10,240 nt of DNA, from assembly GCA_030705945.1 (NCBI GenBank), contig JAUZPS010000129.1, positions 1 through 10,240 on the forward strand, given 5' to 3'. Both the position numbers and the translations under genes were made by a program. The stretch is from Bacillota bacterium (GTDB taxonomy: Bacteria > Bacillota > Clostridia > Acetivibrionales > DSM-2933). The notes beneath the pieces are model-generated. The model had not been told where the DNA came from, ran no database searches, and saw nothing but the letters and a program-made list of their open reading frames with translations. Shown here in pieces: positions 1 through 5,687 of the stretch (positions are counted from its first letter, which is position 1; every line of letters starts with the position of its first letter).

Positions 1-273
1 GTTTGGAATACAATGCCCTGCCATACACATGACAGACGCATGGAGGTGTATTTCTATTTTGATATGCAGCAAGACATGATTGTATTCCACTTTATGGGCG
101 AACCTTCCGAGACAAGACATATTATAGTCCGGAACGAGCAGGCGGTAATTTCTCCAAGCTGGTCTATACATTCGGGCTGCGGTTCGAGAAATTATTCATT
201 TATATGGGGAATGGCAGGAGAGAATCAGGTATTTTCAGATCAGGATGCAGTTCAGATGGAAGACCTGAAGTGA
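1..273 (+). CDS. kduI: 5-keto-4-deoxyuronate isomerase, C-terminal part (KduI), 5'-truncated by window edge
   Basis: The reading frame is open from base 1 (Val-Trp-Asn-Thr before the first Met), so the gene begins upstream of the window and the ATG at 13 is internal. The protein is a cupin-fold isomerase that converts 5-keto-4-deoxyuronate (DKI) to 2,5-diketo-3-deoxygluconate, after cytoplasmic release of unsaturated uronates from pectin. The visible part carries the KduI metal-site pattern CHTHDRRMEVYF, followed by HFMGEPSETRH and ISPSWSIHSG. Counting the first His of CHTH as E. coli His196 puts the others exactly at the known ligand positions 198, 203 (Glu) and 245 (His). The end GMAGENQVFSDQD...EDLK is the usual KduI C-terminus. 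kduD follows, so the two successive pathway steps are adjacent. Identification is firm; the first two thirds of the protein are not visible. Confidence 0.95.
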   Translation, partial: VWNTMPCHTHDRRMEVYFYFDMQQDMIVFHFMGEPSETRHIIVRNEQAVISPSWSIHSGCGSRNYSFIWGMAGENQVFSDQDAVQMEDLK

Positions 274-274
274 C

Positions 275-380
275 CTATATAAAAAGCACTATTAATCTTA
301 CATTTGACGGAGCAAAATAACGAACGCTTTAACGTTATTTTGTGATAGGCAAATGTAAAAGATTAATTGCTTTTTATCTA
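275..380. repeat. ~106-bp palindromic repeat element, copy 1
   Basis: This long imperfect palindrome starts one base after the kduI stop. Nested perfect arms are 281-288/368-375, 291-299/359-367, 300-306/350-356 and 313-322/333-342, with a 10-base loop at 323-332. It is the reverse complement of 1271-1376, with one difference in 106 positions (343 versus 1308). Another relative lies at 3374-3480, so it is a repeated element and not merely one gene's terminator. The ends (AAAAAGCA ... TGCTTTTT) give a T-run after a long stem in either direction, so a transcribed copy could act as a bidirectional terminator or RNA-processing hairpin. It encodes no protein and is best described as a MITE-like or hairpin-type repeat. 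The mobilising enzyme, if any, is not in the window. Confidence 0.85.
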
Positions 381-397
381 TATTAAGGAATGCCTTA

Positions 398-486
398 AAA
401 AATAATTTCGTATTCTCAAGGACAAAATCCCGACGATTTAACGGGATTTGCGACAGACAAATGTAATAGATTTATCACTTTTAATC
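398..486. repeat. degenerate palindromic repeat, likely a decayed relative of the 106-bp element
   Basis: The core is a perfect 8-bp stem, AAATCCCG (425-432) with CGGGATTT (442-449), around a 9-base loop. The right flank at 454-482 resembles the right half of copy 1 (346-374) at 23 of 29 positions by hand alignment, including CAAATGTAA and a terminal CTTTT. The left half is much less similar. A small perfect hairpin, TTAAGG/CCTTAA (383-388/393-398), lies between this element and copy 1. Element edges are approximate. Confidence 0.5.
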
Positions 487-515
487 TGCGCAAATAAATA
501 TAATGGGGGGATATT

Positions 516-1277
516 ATGATAATTGACAGGTTTAGGCTGGACGGCAAGACCGCAATAGTAACGGGCGCAAGCACGGGTTTGGGACAAGGCATGGCTATAG
601 CTTTAGCTGAGGCAGGCGCTGATATTGTTGGAGTTGATTACGTTGAGATGCCTGGGACCCGGGAAAAAATTAAAGAAATTGGAAGAGAGTTTTTAGAGGT
701 AAAAGCTAATCTTATGAACATTGAACCGATAGGGGAAATAATTAAAAAAGCTGTTGAAACCTTTGGCAAAATAGATATTCTTGTCAATAACGCTGGGATT
801 ATTAGAAGACAAGACGCTATTGATTTTACCGAAACAGACTGGGACGATGTTTTAGACATTAATTTAAAGACAGTGTTCTTTTTCAGTCAGTCTGTCGCAA
901 AGGAGTTTATAAAGCAGGGGACTGGCGGGAAAATAATAAATATTGCTTCCATGCTGTCTTTTCAAGGAGGCGTCAGGGTGCCGTCATATACGGCTAGCAA
1001 GAGCGGTGTTATGGGTATAACAAGACTTATGGCTAATGAGTGGGCAAAGTACAACATTAATGCTAACGCAATTGCTCCAGGTTATATGGCGACAAACAAT
1101 ACTGCGCCTTTAAGAGCAGATGAGGATAGGAGCGCATCTATTCTTGACAGGATTCCAGCAGGAAGATGGGGATTGCCTGATGATCTTATGGGACCTGTTG
1201 TATTTCTCGCGTCAAGCGCCTCTGATTATGTAAATGGTTATACAGTCGCAGTTGATGGAGGTTGGCTGTCTAGATAA
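516..1277 (+). CDS. kduD: 2-dehydro-3-deoxy-D-gluconate 5-dehydrogenase (KduD), SDR family
   Basis: This cytoplasmic NAD(P)(H)-dependent short-chain dehydrogenase acts on the KduI product, reducing 2,5-diketo-3-deoxygluconate to 2-keto-3-deoxygluconate (KDG), which then enters the KDG kinase/aldolase route. At 253 aa it has normal family length. It shows the Rossmann cofactor motif TGASTGLGQG (residues 16-25), NNAG (91-94), catalytic Ser145 and the YxxxK pair Tyr158/Lys162 in SYTASK. The start LDGKTAIVTGASTGLGQG and the end VDGGWLSR are characteristic of KduD. ATG 516 has a GGGGGG ribosome binding site five bases upstream. It lies between two almost identical palindromes in opposite orientation, and the downstream one overlaps its last codon and stop. 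The neighbouring kduI supports KduD over a generic gluconate dehydrogenase. Confidence 0.95.
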   Translation: MIIDRFRLDGKTAIVTGASTGLGQGMAIALAEAGADIVGVDYVEMPGTREKIKEIGREFLEVKANLMNIEPIGEIIKKAVETFGKIDILVNNAGIIRRQDAIDFTETDWDDVLDINLKTVFFFSQSVAKEFIKQGTGGKIINIASMLSFQGGVRVPSYTASKSGVMGITRLMANEWAKYNINANAIAPGYMATNNTAPLRADEDRSASILDRIPAGRWGLPDDLMGPVVFLASSASDYVNGYTVAVDGGWLSR

Positions 1278-1376
1278 AAAGCAATTAATCTTTTACATTT
1301 GCCTATCGCAAAATAACGTTAAAGCGTTCGTTATTTTGCTCCGTCAAATGTAAGATTAATAGTGCTTTTTATATAG
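1271..1376. repeat. ~106-bp palindromic repeat element, copy 2 (inverted relative to copy 1)
   Basis: A block-by-block comparison with the reverse complement of 275-380 shows identity at 105 of 106 positions. The similarity stops on both sides at these limits, which defines the ends as TAGATAAAAAGC and GCTTTTTATATAG. The element supplies the last bases of kduD, including its TAA stop (1275-1277). In RNA it would form a very long AU-rich hairpin ending in a T-run, so it may also serve as the kduD terminator. Confidence 0.85.
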
Positions 1377-1424
1377 ATAGCTTTAGCGCAATCAGATATG
1401 GAATTGTATTTTTTACCAAATAGT

Positions 1425-1554
1425 AAAGAGACAAAATTATACTTTGGCAGGACATTTTTTTACTCGCAGTTTCAATAAACAGATTATATATGGCTGTATT
1501 TACTGGTTTAGGAGCAATAACTGAATTTAAATTATAATGCAAAATTTTGTCTTT
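1425..1554. repeat. weak long-loop inverted repeat in the region upstream of the binding protein gene
   Basis: ACAAAATT at 1431-1438 pairs with AATTTTGT at 1543-1550, and the pairing extends outward to about 12 bp with one G-T pair. The loop is about 100 bases and the arms are AT-rich, so this could be chance. The rest of 1377-1545 contains no open reading frame or RNA gene that I recognise. Confidence 0.25.
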
Positions 1555-1603
1555 GTTACATTTAACTTTGTCTGTTTACCTAGATAAATTTTACAAATAA
1601 AAT
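1546..1603 (+). promoter_or_regulatory. probable promoter of the transporter genes with a 21-bp-spaced direct repeat (candidate AraC-type operator)
   Basis: TTTGTCTTTGTTAC (1546-1559) and TTTGTCTGTTTAC (1567-1579) begin exactly 21 bp apart, two turns of the helix, on the same face. The second repeat runs into a -35-like TTTACC (1575-1580), followed by a 17-bp spacer and a -10-like TAAAAT (1598-1603). Transcription would start near 1610, about 30 bases before the ATG at 1640. Tandem half-sites that abut or overlap the -35 are the usual arrangement for AraC-family activators, and such a regulator is encoded at the end of the window. The link between regulator and site is inferred. Confidence 0.45.
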
Positions 1604-1639
1604 TCAGGAAAAGCTAATTTTATTTAAGGGGGATTTTTT

Positions 1640-3274
1640 ATGAAGGAAGGAATGGCAAGAAAAGCTTCTATTGTTTTAACGGGATTAGTTATGTTTTCAC
1701 TTTTTGGATGTTCTTCAGGCAGTGATAAAACCACCAGCAAGCCGACCGATGCTTCTGTACCTTTTAACGGTTCATATCCAATCAAATCAGATGTAACGCT
1801 TAAGTATTGGATGATCCTGCATAACAATGTTCAGCAAGTAGCAAAAAACTTTGGCGAACTGCCCTTAGCAAAGAGATTAGAAGAGAAAACTGGAATAAAG
1901 GTTAAATACATTCATCCGCCTAAGGGACAGGAAAAACAGGCGCTCAGTGTATTGATAGCCTCTGGGACTCTGCCGGATATAATTGAATATAACTGGTGGA
2001 AGTATCCAGGTGGGCCCAACAACGCAATAGATACAGGAGTTATTCAGCCATTGGACAAGTTAGTTGATAATGACGCTCCAAACCTTAAAAAGATTTTAAA
2101 AGATCGACCTGACATGGATAAAATGGTGAAGACAGACGATGGCCATTATTATGTATTTCCTTTCTTAAGACCTGATGACGAGTTGCTGACTACTTTCGGA
2201 CCCGTTGTCAGAAAAGACTGGCTTGATGAATTGAATATTGGGATCCCTGAAACATTAGATGACTGGTACAACATGCTGACAGCTTTCAAAGAAAAGAAAA
2301 AAGCAACGGCGCCTATGACTGCCACAACTAAGCTTGACGATGACAGAAACACCAATTTCTCTGAGTTTATTAAGCTGTTTGCTGGAGCAACCAACTCATA
2401 TCAGGACTTCTATATTGATAATAATCAGGTCAAATTTGGTCCGATGGAACCAAACAGAAAGAATTTCTTTGAAACTATGGCTAAATGGTATAAAGAAAAG
2501 TTGATAGATCAGAATTTTGCTCAGACAGATAACAAAGGGCAGGATTCCAATATGTTAAGCGGCAAGTCCGGCGCAACTGTCTGCTCTGGCGGGAGCGGTC
2601 TTGGAAAATGGCTTACAGCAATGAAAAGTAAAGATCCTAAATTCAATCTTGTACCCGTTCCTTACCCTGCTGCGAAAAAGGGCGAGACTCCTATGTTTGG
2701 CGTAAGATCTCTGGAATATTCCGGACCTGGAAGCGCAGCAATAAGCGCTAAAAGCAAAAATGCGGATATAGCAGCTAGATACCTTGACTACATGTACAGT
2801 GAAGAAGGTCATATGCTGATGAACTTCGGGTTTGAAAATGAAACATACAAACTTGTAGACAATGAACCTGTTTACACAGACTTTGTTATGAATAACCCAG
2901 AAAAGAAATCCTCTACAGAAGTAATGTCAAAATACATGAGAGGGCATACAAACGGAGCCTTTGTTCAGGATAAGAGATATATAGAACAATACTATGCGCT
3001 GCCGCAGCAGAAAGAAGCTTTTGATTTATGGGCTAAAAACGACCAGAAGAAATACAGAATGCTGCCTATCACTCCTAACGTAGATGAAAGCTCGGAGCTG
3101 TCAACTATAGTTAATAATGTAAACTCTTATGTGGATGAAATGACCATAAGATTTATAACAGGTCAAGATCCAATTTCTAAATTTGATGATTACGTAGCTC
3201 AGTTAAAGAAGCTCAAAATCGACAGGGCGCTGGAAATTTATCAGGCAGCGCTGGACAGATACAATAAGAGATAA
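1640..3274 (+). CDS. extracellular sugar-binding lipoprotein of an LplA/YtcQ-type ABC importer
   Basis: This is a 544-aa solute-binding protein, typical in size for the large LplA/YtcQ-like subgroup that pairs with LplB/LplC permeases. The N-terminus has basic residues (KEGMARK), a hydrophobic stretch (about 9-22) and the lipobox LFGC, with the lipidated Cys at residue 24. It is therefore predicted to be exported and anchored to the outer face of the membrane. A Ser/Thr/Lys-rich linker follows, then DVTLKYWMI and KRLEEKTGIKVKYI, the usual opening of this family. The ribosome binding site AAGGGGGA lies about 8 bases before ATG 1640; Met5 is a less likely start. The neighbours (two permeases, GH105, GH28, KduI/KduD) suggest that the ligand is a pectin- or rhamnogalacturonan-derived oligosaccharide. 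Ligand specificity cannot be read from sequence alone. Confidence 0.9.
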   Translation: MKEGMARKASIVLTGLVMFSLFGCSSGSDKTTSKPTDASVPFNGSYPIKSDVTLKYWMILHNNVQQVAKNFGELPLAKRLEEKTGIKVKYIHPPKGQEKQALSVLIASGTLPDIIEYNWWKYPGGPNNAIDTGVIQPLDKLVDNDAPNLKKILKDRPDMDKMVKTDDGHYYVFPFLRPDDELLTTFGPVVRKDWLDELNIGIPETLDDWYNMLTAFKEKKKATAPMTATTKLDDDRNTNFSEFIKLFAGATNSYQDFYIDNNQVKFGPMEPNRKNFFETMAKWYKEKLIDQNFAQTDNKGQDSNMLSGKSGATVCSGGSGLGKWLTAMKSKDPKFNLVPVPYPAAKKGETPMFGVRSLEYSGPGSAAISAKSKNADIAARYLDYMYSEEGHMLMNFGFENETYKLVDNEPVYTDFVMNNPEKKSSTEVMSKYMRGHTNGAFVQDKRYIEQYYALPQQKEAFDLWAKNDQKKYRMLPITPNVDESSELSTIVNNVNSYVDEMTIRFITGQDPISKFDDYVAQLKKLKIDRALEIYQAALDRYNKR

Positions 3275-3314
3275 ATTTAGCGCATGCTCATCTCCCACAT
3301 ATATATTTATGTTG

Positions 3315-3376
3315 ATATAATGGCAAATTGCAATTGAAGAATTCTTATGAATAAGCATTGGAATTTGCCATTATAT
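3315..3376 (+). terminator. stem-loop after the binding protein gene (attenuator or mRNA-stabilising hairpin)
   Basis: The arms at 3315-3334 and 3357-3376 pair over 20 positions with one mismatch (3330/3361); the outer 15 bp, ATATAATGGCAAATT, are perfect. The loop is 22 bases. There is no long T-run directly after it, so a strong intrinsic terminator is not certain. A hairpin between a binding protein gene and its permease genes is commonly used to keep more binding protein mRNA than permease mRNA. That role is inferred here. Confidence 0.55.
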
Positions 3377-3480
3377 ATTAAAATCAATTAATCTTTTACA
3401 TTTGTCTATTGCAAAATATCGTTGAAACCGTTCGTTATTTTGCTCGGCTAAATTTAAGATCAATAATGATTTTAATATAA
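3374..3480. repeat. ~107-bp palindromic repeat element, copy 3 (diverged)
   Basis: It aligns end to end with copy 2 in the same orientation, with about 16 substitutions and one inserted base (roughly 84% identity by hand). It keeps AATTAATCTTTTACATTTG and CGTTCGTTATTTTGCTC. Its left end overlaps the right arm of the preceding hairpin by three bases. It lies between the binding protein and permease genes, so it would be inside the transcript if the transporter genes are co-transcribed. Confidence 0.75.
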
Positions 3481-3514
3481 CTTATTTCAAATGTTTTTAT
3501 TATATCACTCGGGA

Positions 3515-3573
3515 AGGATGAAACTATGAAGCTGGAAACTATGAGGCCGGAAACTATAAAGCCGGAAACTACT
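3515..3573 (+). repeat. 15-bp tandem repeat at the start of the first permease gene
   Basis: Three consecutive 15-base units (3529-3543, 3544-3558, 3559-3573) share the core GGAAACTA. They encode the five-residue repeats KLETM, RPETI and KPETT. A fourth imperfect unit covers the ribosome binding site and start codon (3515-3528, ending ATGAAACTATG). Because the unit is a multiple of three, copy number changes keep the reading frame and only lengthen or shorten the cytoplasmic tail. Confidence 0.6.
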
Positions 3574-4518
3574 GCTAAAACTGAAACCAAAAGCAATACT
3601 CGCAAAATACCGCTAAAAAAGAGAATTATAAAAGATATTATAAAAAACAAGATCTTATATATCATGGTTTTGCCTGTTGTTCTGTATTATATTATATTTC
3701 ATTATGTTCCCATGCTTGGAATTGTAATCGCGTTTCAGGATTTTACTCCGGGTAAAGGGATCTTTGGGAGCAACTTTGTAGGCATTAAGAATTTTATTGA
3801 CTTTTTTTCAGACCCGTCTTTTATAAGAGTCTTGAAAAACACAGCTGTAATAAGCATATCTACTCTGGTCATCGGTTTTCCGGCGCCGATAATACTAGCT
3901 CTATTATTAAACGAGCTAAAGAACAAGTATTTTGCGAGGACAATCCAGACCATTACTTATATGCCGCACTTTATTTCACTGGTTGTTATTTGCGGTATGA
4001 TAAGGGAGTTTACCCTTGATACAGGCGTTATAAATCAGATATTAGGTTTCTTCGGCTGGGAGCCGGTTACAATGCTCAATAAGCCTGAACTGTTCACACC
4101 CATATATGTGTTATCGAGTATCTGGCAGGAGATAGGCTGGGGCTCAATAATATATCTGGCCGCGCTTGCCGGAGTAGACCAGGAACAGTATGAAGCCGCA
4201 AGATTAGATGGAGCAGGGAGGCTCAAGCAGATCTTTCATGTCACATTACCGGCAATAATGCCTACGATTATTATTCTTCTCATATTAAATATCGGTAAAG
4301 CGTTCAGTATAGGTTATGAAAAGATAATTCTTTTATATAACCCAGGAATTTATGAAACTTCAGATGTAATTTCTACCCTGGTCTTCAGAAAAGGGCTTGA
4401 GGAATTGAACTGGAGCTTCAGCGCGGCGGTCGGACTCTTCAATTCCGTTATCAATTTTGCGCTGCTCATCACAGCAAACTGGATCAGCAGAAAAACCAAC
4501 GAAACTAGTCTTTGGTAG
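3526..4518 (+). CDS. ABC sugar transporter permease, LplB/YtcP-partner type (first membrane subunit)
   Basis: This 330-aa inner-membrane subunit forms a channel with the next gene product. A polar, repetitive N-terminal tail (about residues 1-40) is followed by six probable membrane spans. The first is LYIMVLPVVLYYIIFHYVPM (44-63), which with the following GIVIAFQDF is a hallmark of the LplB group. The cytoplasmic EAA loop, EAARLDGAGRLKQIFHVTLP (223-242), is the contact for the ATPase. The start at 3526 is chosen because GGGAAGG (3511-3517) sits eight bases upstream. The tail contains a tandem repeat, and a second in-frame ATG lies at 3541. The next gene starts 18 bp after the stop, which indicates co-translation. 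No ATPase gene is nearby; transporters of this type usually share an MsmX-like ATPase encoded elsewhere. Confidence 0.92.
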   Translation: MKLETMRPETIKPETTAKTETKSNTRKIPLKKRIIKDIIKNKILYIMVLPVVLYYIIFHYVPMLGIVIAFQDFTPGKGIFGSNFVGIKNFIDFFSDPSFIRVLKNTAVISISTLVIGFPAPIILALLLNELKNKYFARTIQTITYMPHFISLVVICGMIREFTLDTGVINQILGFFGWEPVTMLNKPELFTPIYVLSSIWQEIGWGSIIYLAALAGVDQEQYEAARLDGAGRLKQIFHVTLPAIMPTIIILLILNIGKAFSIGYEKIILLYNPGIYETSDVISTLVFRKGLEELNWSFSAAVGLFNSVINFALLITANWISRKTNETSLW

Positions 4519-4536
4519 GGAAAGGAGGAATTAAAA

Positions 4537-5412
4537 ATGAAGGAAAGCAGAGCTGAAAAAGTATTCAGTTATTTTAATATTGGGTTTCTAAGCATACTGG
4601 CGATTGTGACTGTATATCCCCTAATATATGTGCTATTTGCCTCTTTGAGCGACCCGACGCAGTTAATGTCCCATACAGGAGCTCTGATAAAACCGCTGGG
4701 ATTTAGCATTAAAGCTTATGAAATGGTATTTTCCTTTCCCAATATAACAAGAGGCTACATAAATACTATAATAATTGTTGTTGGGGGTGTTGCAGTAAAC
4801 ATATTAATGACATCCTTTGGCGCTTACTTTTTATCTCGAAAAAATATTTTTATAAAAAAATATATCATGTTAGGTATTGTTTTTACAATGTTTTTCAGCG
4901 GAGGTCTGATCCCTTTGTACCTTGTTGTAAACGGAATAGGATTGCGTGACAATTTACTTGCGTTAATTCTTCCTGTTTCAATAAACACAACTAACCTGAT
5001 TATACTTAGAACTGCTTTTATGGCAGTGCCGGAAAGTCTTGTTGAATCTGCCGAAATGGATGGGGCAGGTCATTTTACATTGCTTTTTAAGGTAATGATA
5101 CCTCTTGCCAAACCTACTGTGGCTACATTAGTCCTGTTTTATGCCGTTTACCACTGGAATTCATGGTTTAATGCCAGCATATTCCTTCAGAATGAGGATC
5201 TGTATCCTTTGCAGCTTATTTTGCGTGAAATATTGATTCTGGGCAATACCACATCAATTTCAGGCGGCGTGAATGACGCTAATGTGTTAGGCGTTGCTGA
5301 CGCGGTAAAATACTCAGTCATTGTGTTTGCGACGCTTCCGATCCTGTGCCTGTACCCGTTTTTACAGAAGTATTTTGTAAAGGGTGTTATGATTGGGGCA
5401 GTAAAAGGTTAG
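4537..5412 (+). CDS. ABC sugar transporter permease, LplC/YtcP type (second membrane subunit)
   Basis: This 291-aa membrane protein has six probable spans. The family signatures are VYPLIYVLFASLSDP (26-40), TMFFSGGLIPLYLV (117-130) and the EAA loop ESAEMDGAGHFTLLFKVMIP (170-189). The C-terminus, KYFVKGVMIGAVKG, is nearly diagnostic for LplC/YtcP permeases. AAAGGAGGA (4521-4529) is a near-perfect ribosome binding site seven bases before the ATG. It forms the importer together with the upstream permease and lipoprotein. The gene is followed by a 275-bp gap full of inverted repeats before the enzyme genes. Confidence 0.93.
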   Translation: MKESRAEKVFSYFNIGFLSILAIVTVYPLIYVLFASLSDPTQLMSHTGALIKPLGFSIKAYEMVFSFPNITRGYINTIIIVVGGVAVNILMTSFGAYFLSRKNIFIKKYIMLGIVFTMFFSGGLIPLYLVVNGIGLRDNLLALILPVSINTTNLIILRTAFMAVPESLVESAEMDGAGHFTLLFKVMIPLAKPTVATLVLFYAVYHWNSWFNASIFLQNEDLYPLQLILREILILGNTTSISGGVNDANVLGVADAVKYSVIVFATLPILCLYPFLQKYFVKGVMIGAVKG

Positions 5413-5433
5413 GTAGTATCAAAAAAAACTTAT

Positions 5434-5517
5434 ATAAGTTGCGAAAAAGATTTTACATTAAAAATGCAGTTAATACGTCTGCATTTTACTATCATAGCTG
5501 AACTTTTCGCAACTTAT
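5434..5517. repeat. nested inverted repeat after the second permease gene
   Basis: Outer arms ATAAGTTGCGAAAA (5434-5447) and TTTTCGCAACTTAT (5504-5517) are perfect over 14 bp. An inner hairpin, AAAATGCAG (5461-5469) with CTGCATTTT (5479-5487), has a 9-base loop. It does not resemble the 106-bp element in sequence. It could end or process the transporter transcript, or be a separate palindromic repeat family. Confidence 0.7.
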
Positions 5518-5526
5518 GAACCATGG

Positions 5527-5581
5527 TATATATTTTGCAATATAAAAAAAAGGATGTAAAATGTTTATTGCAAAATATATA
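5527..5581. repeat. 16-bp perfect inverted repeat with purine-rich loop
   Basis: TATATATTTTGCAATA (5527-5542) and TATTGCAAAATATATA (5566-5581) are perfect complements around a 23-base loop that includes a run of eight A. There is no flanking T-run, so a simple terminator is not favoured. It sits just upstream of the proposed GH105 promoter. Confidence 0.65.
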
Positions 5582-5590
5582 GCAACTGGT

Positions 5591-5656
5591 CGTTTCAAAA
5601 ACTTGATATAATAGGTTCTCGCCATATAAACTTGAACAAGGAATTTTTTTGAAACG
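5591..5656. repeat. 11-bp perfect inverted repeat bracketing the GH105 promoter
   Basis: CGTTTCAAAAA (5591-5601) and TTTTTGAAACG (5646-5656) are perfect complements 44 bases apart. They lie on either side of the extended -10 at 5604-5612 and the predicted start of transcription. This placement suits a looping operator pair or an RNA leader structure. Which regulator would bind is unknown. Confidence 0.5.
5604..5612 (+). promoter_or_regulatory. extended -10 promoter for the hydrolase genes
   Basis: TGATATAAT contains a consensus TATAAT (5607-5612) preceded by the TGn extension. No good -35 is seen 16-18 bp upstream, which extended -10 promoters can tolerate. Transcription would begin near 5619, giving a leader of about 70 bases before the GH105 ATG. 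The position fits a separate transcription unit for GH105, GH28 and perhaps the DUF624 gene. Confidence 0.5.
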
Positions 5657-5687
5657 CCCTTATGCCTGAATAAAAGGGGATTTATGT

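Noticed and set aside
499..504. Perfect TATAAT directly before the kduD ribosome binding site
   Set aside because: It abuts the GGGGGG ribosome binding site, so a start about seven bases downstream would fall at about 511 and leave no room for the site in the mRNA. No -35 is evident either.
1533..1538. TATAAT upstream of the binding protein gene
   Set aside because: No acceptable -35 at 16-18 bp and no TGn extension; the TTTACC/TAAAAT pair at 1575-1603 fits better.
3423..3436. CcpA (cre) site, TGAAACCGTT... in repeat copy 3
   Set aside because: Only the first half matches the cre consensus, and the sequence is explained by the repeat element, where the other copies diverge from cre.
275..3480. 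CRISPR array
   Set aside because: The repeats are about 106 bp, in both orientations and far apart, with genes between them and no regular spacers.
3518..3529. Alternative start ATG and three-codon mini-ORF overlapping the permease start
   Set aside because: The ribosome binding site directly touches this ATG, too close for initiation; ATG 3526 has proper spacing. The overlap comes from the tandem repeat.
1290..5565. TTTTACAT-like word shared by the 106-bp repeats and by inverted repeats at 5434 and 5527
   Set aside because: An eight-base AT-rich word without common flanks is too weak to link the element families.
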